Assembly (NCBI GenBank): GCA_018399685.1
Contig: JAGYOK010000001.1
Coordinates: forward strand, 1-64,000
Reading direction: 5' to 3'
Source: Alphaproteobacteria bacterium
GTDB taxonomy: Bacteria > Pseudomonadota > Alphaproteobacteria > Micavibrionales > Micavibrionaceae
Length of the DNA: 64,000 nt
In this document: one piece after another, positions 10,244 to 19,901 of the stretch
Position numbering within the stretch: position 1 is the stretch's first letter
Layout: every line of letters begins with the position of its first letter
Notes under the pieces: generated by a model
Told to the model about the DNA's origin: nothing
Databases searched by the model: none
Seen by the model: the letters and a program-made list of their open reading frames with translations, nothing else
Made by a program: the position numbers and the translations under genes

Positions 10244-10996
10244 CTAAAGAACTTCCAGCATTTCGGCAACTAGAGGGTGGCGCACAATGTCCCCCTGATC
10301 GAGGCGGCACACAGCAACATTCTTTAGTTTATCCAGCCTTCTTGAAATGTCCGGCAGCCCTGACATGCCATCCAGCAAATCTGATTGATCAGGGTCGCCG
10401 GTCACCACCATAGTGGAGTGCCACCCCAGCCGCGAGAGGATCATCTTGAGCTGCCCGTACGTGCAGTTCTGCGCTTCATCAATCACGATGAATGAGTTAT
10501 TCAGCGTCCGCCCGCGCATAAAGCCAATAGGGGCAATCTCGATCGTACCGTCTTCCAGCAACTGCCGTACGCGCTTGCCGCCCATCCGGTCGCCCAGAGA
10601 ATCGTACAAAGGCCGCAAATAAGGAGCCATCTTCTCTTGCAGATCCCCCGGCAGATAGCCCAGAGATTCCCCGGCTTCCATGGCGGGGCGCGAGAGAATA
10701 ATGCGCTCAATATCGCCTTTTTCCAGAGCCTCTACCGCCGAGGCTACAGCAAGATATGTTTTGCCTGTACCTGCCGGACCGATTGCTATAGTCAGGCTAT
10801 AGTCTTTAATTGATTGTAATAGCTTTTCCTGCCCTTCTGATCGCGGCTTGATATTCTTGACATACTTTTTATCGCGCCGCCCGTCTATCTCTGTGTCCAG
10901 CGGGTGCCAGCTATCTTTCTTAAAAGATGAGGGGTGCACTATGTTTTCTTTATAAGAAGCTGTGTTGCTGCGGGATTTTCTTGTTTTTTTGGCCAT
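10244..10996 (-). CDS. phoH: PhoH family ATPase
   Basis: Walker A GPAGTGKT, VIDEAQN, GDPDQ motifs. Confidence 0.92.
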   Translation of the reverse strand: MAKKTRKSRSNTASYKENIVHPSSFKKDSWHPLDTEIDGRRDKKYVKNIKPRSEGQEKLLQSIKDYSLTIAIGPAGTGKTYLAVASAVEALEKGDIERIILSRPAMEAGESLGYLPGDLQEKMAPYLRPLYDSLGDRMGGKRVRQLLEDGTIEIAPIGFMRGRTLNNSFIVIDEAQNCTYGQLKMILSRLGWHSTMVVTGDPDQSDLLDGMSGLPDISRRLDKLKNVAVCRLDQGDIVRHPLVAEMLEVL

Positions 10997-11326
10997 GGTT
11001 TGGATGCTCCTGCTTATGTGGGGAGGGGAAGAAAATGCGAATATGAATTTGGAGGGATTTTATAAATTTTATAAAAAGACCTGAAAGAGAGTATGCTTCT
11101 CCTTCTGATCTTATAAGACCGTTCTATAATAATCAGGAAGGATATTATGTACGATACATTCACGAAAACATGATAGCATAAACCAGAAGTAAAAAGCCAT
11201 TTTTTATACGATATGTCTCTTTTATCTGTGCAAGAATGTGTGAAATGCGCTAAATATATGGTATCTTCTTCCGATAGTGTAGGCCATGTGCTTTATACTG
11301 TTTTTAGCTTCGTTTAAGGAAAAGTC

Positions 11327-11785
11327 ATGTCAGCACGTTTATATATCAGGCCGCTATACTTCATCATTATCTTGCTGGTTATTATCGCGGGTATTGTTGG
11401 TATTGCTGATATCGCCATGGCTCAAAGCTATACAACTAGAATGACGGCAACTAATTCATCGTCTACAAATTCTGAGGCCGTAAAATGCAGTAGCGAAGAT
11501 ATTAGAATTATTAATAAGTTTGACCGCAAGGCAAAACGTAATTTGAAAGAGGCGCTTGAAGATTTCGATATAGGAGATAATAGAGCCTTGAAGGAAACGG
11601 AAAATAGTGTGAAAATCAAGACTAAAGCTGTAAACTTCTTTTCTTCTGACGAATATATTCAAATGATGCCAGTTTACGAACGCTGCGGCAAAAACATCCC
11701 TGTATTATATAATGCGCAAACCCCGTTTTGGTTTCCTGACCAGAATGATGGCAGCCCTTCATGTCCGAGCTGTTCAAAGAGATAA
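11327..11785 (+). CDS. Hypothetical secreted/membrane-anchored protein
   Basis: N-terminal hydrophobic signal (FIIILLVIIAGIVGIADIAMAQS). Confidence 0.6.
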   Translation: MSARLYIRPLYFIIILLVIIAGIVGIADIAMAQSYTTRMTATNSSSTNSEAVKCSSEDIRIINKFDRKAKRNLKEALEDFDIGDNRALKETENSVKIKTKAVNFFSSDEYIQMMPVYERCGKNIPVLYNAQTPFWFPDQNDGSPSCPSCSKR

Positions 11786-11910
11786 TAAATTACTTTAATA
11801 AAAATAACAGGAAAGCTTGCTTGATAGCGGGCGCTTATGCTTTCCTTGTCTTTAGCACTATATACTGGCAACATAATTTTAACCATTTAACATATATTGA
11901 TCCTAAATGA
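11761..11910 (+). CDS. Small 49-aa single-TM ORF (MSELFKEIINYFNKNNRKACLIAGAYAFLVFSTIYWQHNFNHLTYIDPK)
   Basis: Read by hand; overlaps the 3' end of the upstream ORF in another frame and its TGA overlaps the next ATG (ATGA at 11907-11910). Confidence 0.5.
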   Translation: MSELFKEIINYFNKNNRKACLIAGAYAFLVFSTIYWQHNFNHLTYIDPK

Positions 11911-13118
11911 GCATAACTTACGAAGATGTGTGCGTAGCACAAGACAGAATAAATGGCGCGGTTATAAGAACACCGACAATCAGGGCAACCAGATTATCAA
12001 TGCTCTTGGGAATTGATCTTTATCTCAAACTGGAAAACTTGCAGCATACAAGCGCGTTTAAAGCGCGTGGAGCGCTCAACAAACTCCTGACACTCGATGA
12101 AGAACAGCGCAAAAAAGGCGTTATAGCGTGCAGCGCTGGCAATCATGCGCAGGGCGTTGCTTATAATGCGGCGAATTTGCGAATTCCTTCAACCATTGTG
12201 ATGCCTGTGCATACGCCGTTTAACAAGATCAAACGTACGGAAGATTTTGGCGCCAGGGTCGTGTTGCATGGCAAGGACTTTGACCAGTCAGTCGGTGAGA
12301 CTTTGAGGCTGGCCAAAGAAAAGGGTTTGACGCTTATTCACCCTTTTGATGATCCGGCAGTAGCCGCAGGGCAGGGAACTCTCGGTCTTGAAATGATGGA
12401 GCAACAGCCCGATCTTGATGTCGTCGTTGTTCCCATTGGCGGCGGTGGACTTATCGCCGGTGTCGCAACCGCTGTTAAAGGCGTAAACCCGGATATTGAG
12501 GTTATCGGCGCTCAGGCTGAAAGTTTTGATGCCATGCTTGCTATGACAGAAAACCGCTCTTTTATCGTAGGAAGCCCCACTATTGCAGAAGGTATTGCTG
12601 TTAAAGAGCCCGCCGAAAGCAACTTTAAAATCATTAAAAAACTGGTTGACCAGATTTTTACAGCCAACGAACGTGAGATAGAGCGAGCTATATACAATAT
12701 CCTTAATGAAGAAAAGCTGGTAACCGAAGGAGCCGCCGGAGCCGCTCTGGCCGTTATCATGAAGAACGCGGCATACTTCAAAGGCAAAAAAGTCGGTATG
12801 GTAGTTTGCGGCGGGAACATCGATTCACGCATGCTTTCGACATTGATTTTGCGAGGCCTTGTCCGCGATGGAAGCATTACCCGCCTCACATTTGAAATTG
12901 ATGACACGCCGGGGCAGCTTTCGGATATTTCACGGATTATCGGCACTTCAGGAGCTAACGTTATCGAGGTTATTCATCAGCGCATGATGCAGACTGTCTC
13001 ATTAAAACGGGCAGAGCTTGACGTAGTAATCGAGGCACGGGATCGCCACCATGTCGAGGAAATAGTTGCTACTTTAGAAAAAGAGGGCTTTTCGGTTAAT
13101 GCATCAAGCGATGTTTAA
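11907..13118 (+). CDS. ilvA: Threonine ammonia-lyase with C-terminal ACT domain
   Basis: KLENLQHTSAFKARGA PLP-lysine motif, GGGGLIAG, C-terminal ACT. Confidence 0.93.
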   Translation: MSITYEDVCVAQDRINGAVIRTPTIRATRLSMLLGIDLYLKLENLQHTSAFKARGALNKLLTLDEEQRKKGVIACSAGNHAQGVAYNAANLRIPSTIVMPVHTPFNKIKRTEDFGARVVLHGKDFDQSVGETLRLAKEKGLTLIHPFDDPAVAAGQGTLGLEMMEQQPDLDVVVVPIGGGGLIAGVATAVKGVNPDIEVIGAQAESFDAMLAMTENRSFIVGSPTIAEGIAVKEPAESNFKIIKKLVDQIFTANEREIERAIYNILNEEKLVTEGAAGAALAVIMKNAAYFKGKKVGMVVCGGNIDSRMLSTLILRGLVRDGSITRLTFEIDDTPGQLSDISRIIGTSGANVIEVIHQRMMQTVSLKRAELDVVIEARDRHHVEEIVATLEKEGFSVNASSDV

Positions 13119-13654
13119 GCGTCGCCGGAGCATCCTTTGTCGTCACAACAATCAGGGTTTTTTTCGCAGCATTTTGCGCATTTGCCGTGTACTTCAATAT
13201 TCCAGTATTGTGTACAAAAGCCTTGAGAGCAAACGGCCTCTTGCAGAGTATCCGGAATATCACATAAATGAATTTCCCCAACATTTCCGCATGAATCGCA
13301 AATCGTAAATTGCGAGCCTTTGTGCTTGTGATCGGAATCACATGATATATAAGAGTTCAAAGATTCAATGCGGTGGGCAAAACCATGTTGGGTTAGAAAC
13401 TCCAGCGCTCTATATGCTGTTGGCGGCTTGGGGTTTTTTATATCATTACCCATAAGATCCAATACCTCATATGCGGTAATGGGTTTTTTTGCTTTTTGCA
13501 AAATTTTAAACGCGCTTAACCTTGGCGGAGTAAGGCGTAAATGATTGCTAGTACAATAGGTTATGAATTTTTTTTCTGATCTTTTTGTCATGGCGTTAGT
13601 ATACGTATATTTTGCTAATATATCTATCTCTAATAAAACAATTTTAACAATCAT
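13115..13654 (-). CDS. Fur-family transcriptional regulator (Zur-like); true start may be at 13591 (MTKRSEKK)
   Basis: [35 protein letters not shown] Cys motif. Confidence 0.88.
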   Translation of the reverse strand: MIVKIVLLEIDILAKYTYTNAMTKRSEKKFITYCTSNHLRLTPPRLSAFKILQKAKKPITAYEVLDLMGNDIKNPKPPTAYRALEFLTQHGFAHRIESLNSYISCDSDHKHKGSQFTICDSCGNVGEIHLCDIPDTLQEAVCSQGFCTQYWNIEVHGKCAKCCEKNPDCCDDKGCSGDA

Positions 13655-14178
13655 TCAAAGAGTTTTATATATTGCTCATATCCTTCTTTTTTTAAGTTGT
13701 CTTTGTGTATGAAGCGCAAGGACGCCGAGTTTATACAATAACGGAGGCCTCCTTCTTCCTTCGGTCCATCATCAAATACATGCCCAAGGTGAGTATCACT
13801 CTTGGCAGAACGTACTTCTGTGCGCGGTATGATGAGTTTTTTATCCCCTTTTTCTTTTAATGCTTTATCTTTTATTGGTTTAGTAAAGCTCGGCCAGCCT
13901 GTTCCTGAGTCATATTTATCATTCGAAGAGAATAGTGGCTCTCCGCTCAGTACATCGACGTAAATTCCCGGCTCTTTATTATCCCAATACTCATTCTTAA
14001 AAGCCGGTTCTGTGCCATCATGCCGGGTCACATATTTCTGCATGTCTGTAAGCCGTTCCATTGTGCTTTCTCTTGTTTTGTTATGTAATGTTCTCTCACT
14101 TTGCGCATAACTCATGCCTGTATACCCACCTAACGCAAGCATGACTATTGTTGTTCCCATAAAGTTATTCAAAGGCAT
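13651..14178 (-). CDS. msrB: Peptide-methionine (R)-S-oxide reductase
   Basis: [46 protein letters not shown]. Confidence 0.95.
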   Translation of the reverse strand: MPLNNFMGTTIVMLALGGYTGMSYAQSERTLHNKTRESTMERLTDMQKYVTRHDGTEPAFKNEYWDNKEPGIYVDVLSGEPLFSSNDKYDSGTGWPSFTKPIKDKALKEKGDKKLIIPRTEVRSAKSDTHLGHVFDDGPKEEGGLRYCINSASLRFIHKDNLKKEGYEQYIKLFE

Positions 14179-14448
14179 TATATTAAATCCCTCACTGATT
14201 TCATCATCACGTTTTGCAAAGAGTACTATTTTAATACTATTTCGTGAATAAGCAACAAAATGTTACTTTGTATGCATATAATTTTTTGTTCCAAAGCAAA
14301 ATCATCATGGTTTAAGCAAAAATGCTGCACCATAGCAACAAAAGGTGCGGCTAAAAATCAAAACAGGCGTGCGTTTTTAAAAATCTCTGCTACATTAGCT
14401 TCGGACTAAAACAGGATATTAAAAAACGGACTTGGAAAATACAGTAAA

Positions 14449-15870
14449 ATGAAAAGACAAAGACAAACTAAAATACTTGCAACAATCGGACCTGCTTCAA
14501 ACAGTGAAGAAATGATCGAAAAGCTCTTTTTGGCGGGGGTTGATACATTTCGTATGAATTTTTCTCATGGTTCCCATGAAGACCACAAAAAAGTGCACGA
14601 GCGTATCCGCAGCGTGGAAAGTAAATATAACCACCCCATCGGTATTTTAGCAGATATGCAAGGGCCAAAATTTCGCATCGGGCGCTTTGAAAATGATTCC
14701 ATTCCTTTAAAAGAAGGCCAGGCTTTCCGTTTTGACTCTGATGAGGCTTTGGGCGATGAAACGCGAGTAAATCTCCCGCACCCCGAAGTTCTTTCTTCTA
14801 TGGATGTAGGCAGCCAGATTTTTCTGGATGACGGAAAAGTGCGTGTCGAAATCACAGGTAAAGGCGATGGCTATCTGGATGGTATAGTTCAATCAGGATC
14901 GGCCTTGAGCAATAATAAGGGTTTTAACATCCCCGGTGTTGTCCTGCCTATTCCGGCATTGACGGAAAAAGACAAGGTAGACCTTGATTATGCCCTGTCG
15001 CTCGGCGTGGACTGGATCGCACAGAGCTTTGTACAAAAGCCTGAAGACATCATCGAAGCCAAGGAGATTATCAGAGGTCGCGCAGGTATAATGGCCAAGA
15101 TAGAGAAGCCTTCCGCTATTGAACATATCGACGCGATTATTTTGCAGGCAGACGCCATTATGCTTGCTCGTGGTGATTTGGGCGTGGAAATACCGCCAGA
15201 GAAGGTTCCCGCGGTACAAAAAGATGTTTTACGCCGCGCACGCAAGCAGGGTAAACCGGTTGTTGTTGCAACACAGATGCTCGAATCCATGATAACCAAT
15301 TCCCGCCCCACCCGTGCAGAAGCCTCTGATGTGGCGACTGCTGTATATGATGGCGCGGATTGCGTTATGCTCTCGGCTGAAACGGCGGCAGGGAGCTATC
15401 CCGAGCAAAGCGTTATCATTATGGATCGTATCGCAATTTGTACGGAAGAAGACGTTTTATACAAGGAAATGATGAAAAAGGCGCGTCCCTATAATACAGA
15501 GAGCTTTGCTTTCGATGCCATTACTACGGCAGCCTATCATGTCGCCAGAGACTTGAAAGCCAAAGCGATTGTGAATTACACAACAGGAGGCGGAACCGCT
15601 TTGAGCGCTGCCCGCCAACGTCCGGGTGTCAGGGTTTTGGCTCTTACGCCAGATGTTAATGTTGCAAGACGTCTTGCGATTTCATACGGCGTTCATCCTA
15701 TTCATGATGAGCGGGAAATGGATTTTTCCGGGCCAAGCAGACACGCCTCCAAAATTGCAATAAATGAGGGATACGTAGAAAAAGGTGATCGCTTTATCAT
15801 GACGGCAGGCGTTCCCTTTGGCGTTGCAGGGACAACCAACATTTTACGTGTTGTCGATGTAGAAGAGTAG
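14449..15870 (+). CDS. pyk: Pyruvate kinase
   Basis: TKILATIGPAS, FRMNFSHG, IMLARGDLGVEIP, MLSAETAAGSYP. Confidence 0.97.
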   Translation: MKRQRQTKILATIGPASNSEEMIEKLFLAGVDTFRMNFSHGSHEDHKKVHERIRSVESKYNHPIGILADMQGPKFRIGRFENDSIPLKEGQAFRFDSDEALGDETRVNLPHPEVLSSMDVGSQIFLDDGKVRVEITGKGDGYLDGIVQSGSALSNNKGFNIPGVVLPIPALTEKDKVDLDYALSLGVDWIAQSFVQKPEDIIEAKEIIRGRAGIMAKIEKPSAIEHIDAIILQADAIMLARGDLGVEIPPEKVPAVQKDVLRRARKQGKPVVVATQMLESMITNSRPTRAEASDVATAVYDGADCVMLSAETAAGSYPEQSVIIMDRIAICTEEDVLYKEMMKKARPYNTESFAFDAITTAAYHVARDLKAKAIVNYTTGGGTALSAARQRPGVRVLALTPDVNVARRLAISYGVHPIHDEREMDFSGPSRHASKIAINEGYVEKGDRFIMTAGVPFGVAGTTNILRVVDVEE

Positions 15871-15901
15871 AACAATTAGGTCCTGACCCTAGGTCTTAAC
15901 C

Positions 15902-16639
15902 CTAGATCATCGCCATTCCGCCATTCACGTGGATAGTCTGGCCTGTGATGTACGTTGCTTCCTCGCTCGCTAAAAAGACAGCCGCAGCCGCGATATCATC
16001 CCCTGTTCCCATTGTGCCGGTTGGAATAGTCGCGTTAATTCGGGCTTTTTGATCTTCGGTGAGAGCATCAGTCATAGGCGTAGCAATAAACCCCGGCGCA
16101 ATACAGTTCACCGTAATGCCTCGCGTAGCCACTTCCGCAGCCATAGCCTTGCTCCAGCCGATCATACCGGCTTTGGAGGCTACATAGTTACACTGTCCGG
16201 GATTGCCGGTTACACCAACGACAGAGGCAATATTGATGATTCGGCCATAACGGCGCTTCATCATTCCACGCTGAACAGCCTGAGCCAGCTTGAAAGTGGC
16301 GCTCATGTTCACATCTATCACACTTTGCCAGTCTTCAGAGCTCATGCGCATAGACAGACCATCGTGTGTTAGTCCTGCGTTATTCACAAGAATATCAATT
16401 TTGCCCATAGCCTCATCAGCGCGCTTAACAAGACCTTTAACATTATCATCGCTGGACAGGTCTGCTGCAAGCACATGAACCCGCTCGCCCAGCTCTTCAG
16501 CAAGGGCAGCCAGCTTTTCTTCATTTCTTCCCGATATGGCAACCACCGCCCCTTGTGCATGCAAAGCACGGGCAATGTCTCCGCCTATTCCACCTGTGGC
16601 ACCAGTTACAAGTGCGCATTTATTTTTGAATCCAAACAT
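15902..16639 (-). CDS. fabG: 3-oxoacyl-ACP reductase
   Basis: TGATGGIG, YVASKAGMIGWSKAMA, NCIAPGFIATPMT. Confidence 0.96.
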   Translation of the reverse strand: MFGFKNKCALVTGATGGIGGDIARALHAQGAVVAISGRNEEKLAALAEELGERVHVLAADLSSDDNVKGLVKRADEAMGKIDILVNNAGLTHDGLSMRMSSEDWQSVIDVNMSATFKLAQAVQRGMMKRRYGRIINIASVVGVTGNPGQCNYVASKAGMIGWSKAMAAEVATRGITVNCIAPGFIATPMTDALTEDQKARINATIPTGTMGTGDDIAAAAVFLASEEATYITGQTIHVNGGMAMI

Positions 16640-16713
16640 GCTATTAACCTTTTCTTAAAACATTTGATATATGGTTTAAACACCAGCAATAGGCTTGTAA
16701 AGGGGCAAACGAA

Positions 16714-17271
16714 ATGGGTGTGCCAGTACCTTTAAGGATAGACTTCAACCGCACGGCGGGTGTGTACACGCACGGTATCTTTGCCGAGGTACCATCTCTC
16801 ATGATAGAAGAGGAAACATTCCTTGATATATTCGAGCCCATAGGCCGTATTCTAAAAGAAGATGAACTCTTTATGGCCGAACCGGATATTCCCGACATGA
16901 TTGATGAAATGCGCACGATGTGTCTAGAAGCACATGCGACGAGTACAAGAGGGAGTTTTGCTCGTGAAGACCGAAATAAACTCATTAACACACTCCAGAG
17001 CATAAAAGAAAAGGCTGAAGAGGGTGTAGATGAAAATGGTATGCGTGCTGCTGACATGAGTTTCTTCTCTTTGCATAATTTAATCCATGAAATCCGTGAG
17101 GCAGCCATGATCCACGGTGAGTACCTCAATAACGCTCACGTGGCAGAGGCCTTGGATAAAGTTGCAGACAACATCCAGTCCAGCAATAACCACCTCTGGC
17201 GTCCACAAAAATTGCCAAAATTTGCAATCGCGGATGATTATAAAGATCCTGCTTCACTTGATGTGGCCTAA
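16714..17271 (+). CDS. Conserved hypothetical protein
   Basis: Intact 185-aa ORF, no recognised domain. Confidence 0.65.
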   Translation: MGVPVPLRIDFNRTAGVYTHGIFAEVPSLMIEEETFLDIFEPIGRILKEDELFMAEPDIPDMIDEMRTMCLEAHATSTRGSFAREDRNKLINTLQSIKEKAEEGVDENGMRAADMSFFSLHNLIHEIREAAMIHGEYLNNAHVAEALDKVADNIQSSNNHLWRPQKLPKFAIADDYKDPASLDVA

Positions 17272-18215
17272 GAATTTAACTTCTCAATTAAAGCATCAAT
17301 ATCCGCTGGCGTTCCAACACTTTGCGTAGCTATGGAGCGATCAATTCGGCGCACAAGTCCACAAAGTACTTTTCCTGCGCCAATCTCTATCATATCGGTT
17401 ACACCTTGCTGGTGCATATAAAGCACAGATTCGCGCCAGCGCACTGCTCCGGTGATCTGCTCTACGAGCAGCCCTTTAAGAGCATCAGGATCATTTTGCG
17501 CATTTGCTGTAATATTGGTAACAACGGGAACTAATGGTGCATTAAACATTGTTTCCGCCAAAGCCCTCTCCATCTTTTCCGCAGCCGGAGCCATAAGCTC
17601 GCAATGAAAGGGAGCGCTCACAGGTAAAGCTACAGCTCGGCGTGCGCCTTGTTCACTGGCTATTGTAATCGCGCGCTCCACAGCTTCCTTATGGCCGCTA
17701 ATCACCACTTGCCCAACCGAATTATCATTAGCAGCTACGCAGACTTGCCCCTGCGCCGCTTGTTCAGCAATCCTGGCTACTACATCGAAATCCAGCCCTA
17801 ATATAGCGGCCATACCACCGACACCGACGGGCACGGCCTGCTGCATGGATTGCCCGCGCAGCTTTAATAAACGCGCAGTATCGGCCAGAGAAATAACCTT
17901 GGCAGCGCAAAGGGCGGCATATTCTCCCAAAGAATGCCCGGCTACAAATTTACATGTAGTGGACACATCAATTCCCGCCTGTTTCTTTAGAACATTTATA
18001 ACAGCCATTGATACAGCCATAAGGGCAGGCTGAGTATTTTCGGTAAGGTTCAGGTCTGATTCCTCGCCGTCAAACATCATGGCGCAAAGCCTTTGTGACA
18101 GGGTTTCATCGATTTCCTGAAAAGTTTCACGCGCCTCGGCATAGCTTTCGGCCAAGTCTTTTCCCATACCGATGAATTGCGATCCCTGACCGGGAAATAC
18201 AAAAGTAACAGCCAT
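17268..18215 (-). CDS. fabD: Malonyl-CoA:ACP transacylase
   Basis: FVFPGQGSQFIGMGKDL, GHSLGEYAAL. Confidence 0.96.
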   Translation of the reverse strand: MAVTFVFPGQGSQFIGMGKDLAESYAEARETFQEIDETLSQRLCAMMFDGEESDLNLTENTQPALMAVSMAVINVLKKQAGIDVSTTCKFVAGHSLGEYAALCAAKVISLADTARLLKLRGQSMQQAVPVGVGGMAAILGLDFDVVARIAEQAAQGQVCVAANDNSVGQVVISGHKEAVERAITIASEQGARRAVALPVSAPFHCELMAPAAEKMERALAETMFNAPLVPVVTNITANAQNDPDALKGLLVEQITGAVRWRESVLYMHQQGVTDMIEIGAGKVLCGLVRRIDRSIATQSVGTPADIDALIEKLNS

Positions 18216-18387
18216 TATTTAAATCCTCTATTTTTGTACAATTAACGATCAAGAAAGTATGAAAAACGGTTACTTTGTCAATGTTTTTATTACCATGGCA
18301 TATAACAGAATATAAAAAGCAGACCTCTATACATAAAAAAACTTGCGCTTTCCGGCAAAATAGCTATAGTCTGCCCACTTTAATGAA

Positions 18388-18435
18388 CCTCGCTAGCAGG
18401 AAAGGCCTTGTTAGCTAACCCGAGAGGAGAGAAAG
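18388..18435 (+). promoter_or_regulatory. Candidate S6:S18-binding leader hairpin upstream of rpsF
   Basis: CTCG(18389-18392)/CGAG(18421-18424) base stem, upper stem CTAGCAGG/CCTTGTTAG, asymmetric 3' bulge CTAACC next to CCGAG. Confidence 0.45.
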
Positions 18436-18816
18436 ATGCCTTATTATGAAACCGTGTTTATAGCACGGCAAGACCTGACGGATGCTCAAGTCAAAACAAT
18501 GACTGAAAGTTTCGTAAAAATCATTACAGATAATGATGGTAAAGTTCACAAAACAGAGTTTTGGGGATTAAAGCCCTTTGCCTATCGCATCAACAAAGCC
18601 CGTAAAGGCCACTATGTGTTGCTAGAGCTGGACACACCAGCCGCTGCTTTGCATGAGATGGAGCGCCAAATGCGCCTTCATGAAGATGTTGTGCGTCACT
18701 TGACCATCCGTGAAGAAGCCCTGTCAGAAGGCCCTTCGGTTATGATGGAAAAGTATGATCGTGACGAAGATTCAAAACCTGTAAGAAAACCATACAATAA
18801 GAAGGAGAGTGCATAA
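18436..18816 (+). CDS. rpsF: 30S ribosomal protein S6
   Basis: [39 protein letters not shown]. Confidence 0.97.
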   Translation: MPYYETVFIARQDLTDAQVKTMTESFVKIITDNDGKVHKTEFWGLKPFAYRINKARKGHYVLLELDTPAAALHEMERQMRLHEDVVRHLTIREEALSEGPSVMMEKYDRDEDSKPVRKPYNKKESA

Positions 18817-19094
18817 TGTCTGCTGCTGATGCTCCAACTGTAAAACGTCCATTTTTCCGCCGTAAAAAGACCTGTCCGTTTGGAGGTCCGAATGCGCCTG
18901 AAATTGATTGGAAAAACACAAGATTACTAGGCCGTTTTATCTCCGAGCGCGGGAAAATTATCCCAAGCCGTATCACCGCAGTATCCCAGAAAAAACAGCG
19001 CGAGCTTGCAAAAGCAATTAAACGCGCTCGTTACATGGGTTTATTGCCATATGTTCAACATGATACTGACCAGGGCCATCAGGGTCGTCGGTAA
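18816..19094 (+). CDS. rpsR: 30S ribosomal protein S18
   Basis: FRRKKTCPF...[50 protein letters not shown]. Confidence 0.98.
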   Translation: MSAADAPTVKRPFFRRKKTCPFGGPNAPEIDWKNTRLLGRFISERGKIIPSRITAVSQKKQRELAKAIKRARYMGLLPYVQHDTDQGHQGRR

Positions 19095-19122
19095 TCAAGA
19101 GTAAAGATTTGGAGAAAAGATA

Positions 19123-19788
19123 ATGTCATCTACTACACAAGTCATTTTGCTTGAGCGCGTAGAAAAGCTTGGGGAGCTTGGCGATATCGTCAATGTAAAA
19201 CCCGGCTTTGCCCGTAACTATCTGTTGCCACAGAAAAAAGCGTTGCGCGCCAACAAAGAAAACATGGCCTATTTTGAAGCACAGAAAAAAGTTCTTCAAG
19301 AGCAAAACGATAAACAACGCGCCGAAGCAGAAAAGATCGCCAAGAAAATCGACGGCGTGAAAATTTCTATTATCCGTCAGGCATCTGAAGCAGGGCAGCT
19401 ATTTGGCTCTGTCGCTTCACGTGATATTGCACAAGGCATTTGCGATGCGACAAAAGAAAATGTTACACGTTCAATGATTGATTTAAATCAGAATATCAAG
19501 ACAATCGGTCTTATTCCTGTAACAGTTATTTTGCACCCGGAAGTAAAAATCGAAGTGGTTGTTAACATCGCGCGTTCTGCTGAGGAAGCAAAAATCCAGT
19601 CAGAAACAGGCCGCGCTTTGGTTGCTAATGCGCAAGCTGAAAAACCATCAAAAGAAGAAGCTCCTGTAGAGGAAGCCTTGGCCGAAGAATCTTCTACCGA
19701 AGAGGCTCCAAAGGAAGAAGCTGCCCCTAAAGAAGAAAAAGCAAAAAAAGAAAAGAAATCTTCTAAAAAAGAAGAAAAAGCTGAATAG
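19123..19788 (+). CDS. rplI: 50S ribosomal protein L9 with extended Glu/Lys-rich C-terminus
   Basis: VILLERVEKLGELGDIVNVKPGFARNYLLPQKKA. Confidence 0.97.
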   Translation: MSSTTQVILLERVEKLGELGDIVNVKPGFARNYLLPQKKALRANKENMAYFEAQKKVLQEQNDKQRAEAEKIAKKIDGVKISIIRQASEAGQLFGSVASRDIAQGICDATKENVTRSMIDLNQNIKTIGLIPVTVILHPEVKIEVVVNIARSAEEAKIQSETGRALVANAQAEKPSKEEAPVEEALAEESSTEEAPKEEAAPKEEKAKKEKKSSKKEEKAE

Positions 19789-19814
19789 TCTTCTTTTAAG
19801 GTGATAAAATTTTT

Positions 19815-19849
19815 AAAAGCCCCACGCATTTTTTGTAGGGGGCTTTTTT
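19815..19849 (+). terminator. Intrinsic terminator after rplI
   Basis: AAAAGCCCC...GGGGGCTTTTTT hairpin and T-run. Confidence 0.8.
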
Positions 19850-19901
19850 ATATCCCCGTTATTCACAGCCTAAAACGCAGAAGCGCTGGCAGATTGCCGC
19901 C

